Shown one piece after another: positions 41,693 to 41,935 of a stretch of DNA of 41,935 bases. Position numbers and translations under genes: made by a program. This DNA is from DATAMF01 sp964472565 (GTDB lineage: Bacteria > Chloroflexota > Anaerolineae > Aggregatilineales > Aggregatilineaceae). A model generated the notes under the pieces. It was not told the origin of the DNA and searched no databases. It was given only the letters and a program-made list of their open reading frames with translations. The stretch's first letter is position 1. Every line of letters begins with the position of its first letter. Where the stretch lies: contig CAYYNB010000037.1 of assembly GCA_964472565.1 (NCBI GenBank), positions 1 to 41,935 of the forward strand, written 5' to 3'.

Positions 41693-41935
41693 GGGGGATA
41701 GGGGTTTCCCTTTGTACCCCCCGCATTATTAACCATCCGAGTTAGTCATCCAAGCTCACCATCGAAGTTAGTATCTCAATGGGGATGACAATTCCGAACA
41801 TCCGTGCTATCCTGTAACTGGATTGATCGTACCTTTCCAACTCCACACGCACCACTCACAAGCTTGCCAAATTTTCCCGTGGCGCGTCGTGGAATGGAAG
41901 CTTTTTCCCCGTGAGACGTCGTCAAGGGGGGGAGG
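41693..41935. other. Right-end region with no recognisable gene
   Basis: No convincing coding sequence, RNA gene or complete mobile element is seen on either strand. Frames entering from the right edge on the minus strand stay open for under 50 codons and have no protein-like character. A degenerate direct repeat is present: CCATCCGAGTTAGTCATC at 41733-41750 and CCATCGAAGTTAGTATC at 41759-41775. Confidence 0.5.

Overview
The window looks like a chromosomal segment from a saccharolytic, probably monoderm bacterium, most likely a member of the Chloroflexota (Anaerolineae-like). This is inferred from moderately high GC, two sugar ABC importers without their own ATPase, MacB/FtsX-type exporters, a surface protein with long Thr/Pro linkers, and no outer-membrane biogenesis genes. 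No rRNA, tRNA, CRISPR array or integrase was seen.

Layout. Bases 1-1180 (minus) hold most of a gene that runs off the left edge; its architecture resembles the CATRA-N type of conflict-system protein. At 1294-5221 (minus) lies a TetR regulator with an ABC exporter (ATPase plus 825-aa FtsX-like permease) and palindromic operator-like sites. At 5358-15116 is a LacI-controlled divergent locus: FAH-family enzyme, Gfo/Idh/MocA oxidoreductase and LacI regulator on the minus strand; sugar-binding protein, two permeases, YesL-like protein and GH67 alpha-glucuronidase on the plus strand. This points to import and breakdown of glucuronoxylan fragments. Two copies of an 18-bp operator lie next to the -10 boxes of both divergent promoters.

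At 15158-22561 are envelope genes: two divergent PMT-like membrane glycosyltransferases, an L,D-transpeptidase, a YceI-like membrane-anchored protein, an Ig-like Thr/Pro-rich surface protein and a membrane coiled-coil protein with a C-terminal helix-hairpin-helix domain. At 22620-29094 are an MFS drug exporter, a short-chain dehydrogenase without the usual catalytic Ser, a second FtsX-like permease (paralogue of the first), an alpha/beta hydrolase and an orphan amino-acid ABC ATPase.

At 29383-40516 (plus) is a collinear ten-gene amino-sugar locus: binding protein, a 655-aa permease split by a roughly 320-residue multi-pass insertion, a MalG-type permease, NagZ-like GH3, double-SIS deaminase/isomerase, kinase-dead ROK regulator, a LacI-type sensor without HTH, a ROK kinase with a 150-residue N-terminal extension, and a PIG-L deacetylase. 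PIG-L plus SIS deaminase plus sugar kinase recalls the archaeal chitin route rather than the usual NagA/NagB pair. The right end (40541-41935) is AT-richer and mosaic: an Rhs/YD-repeat fragment, an unrecognised gene and a foldback repeat, then non-coding sequence.
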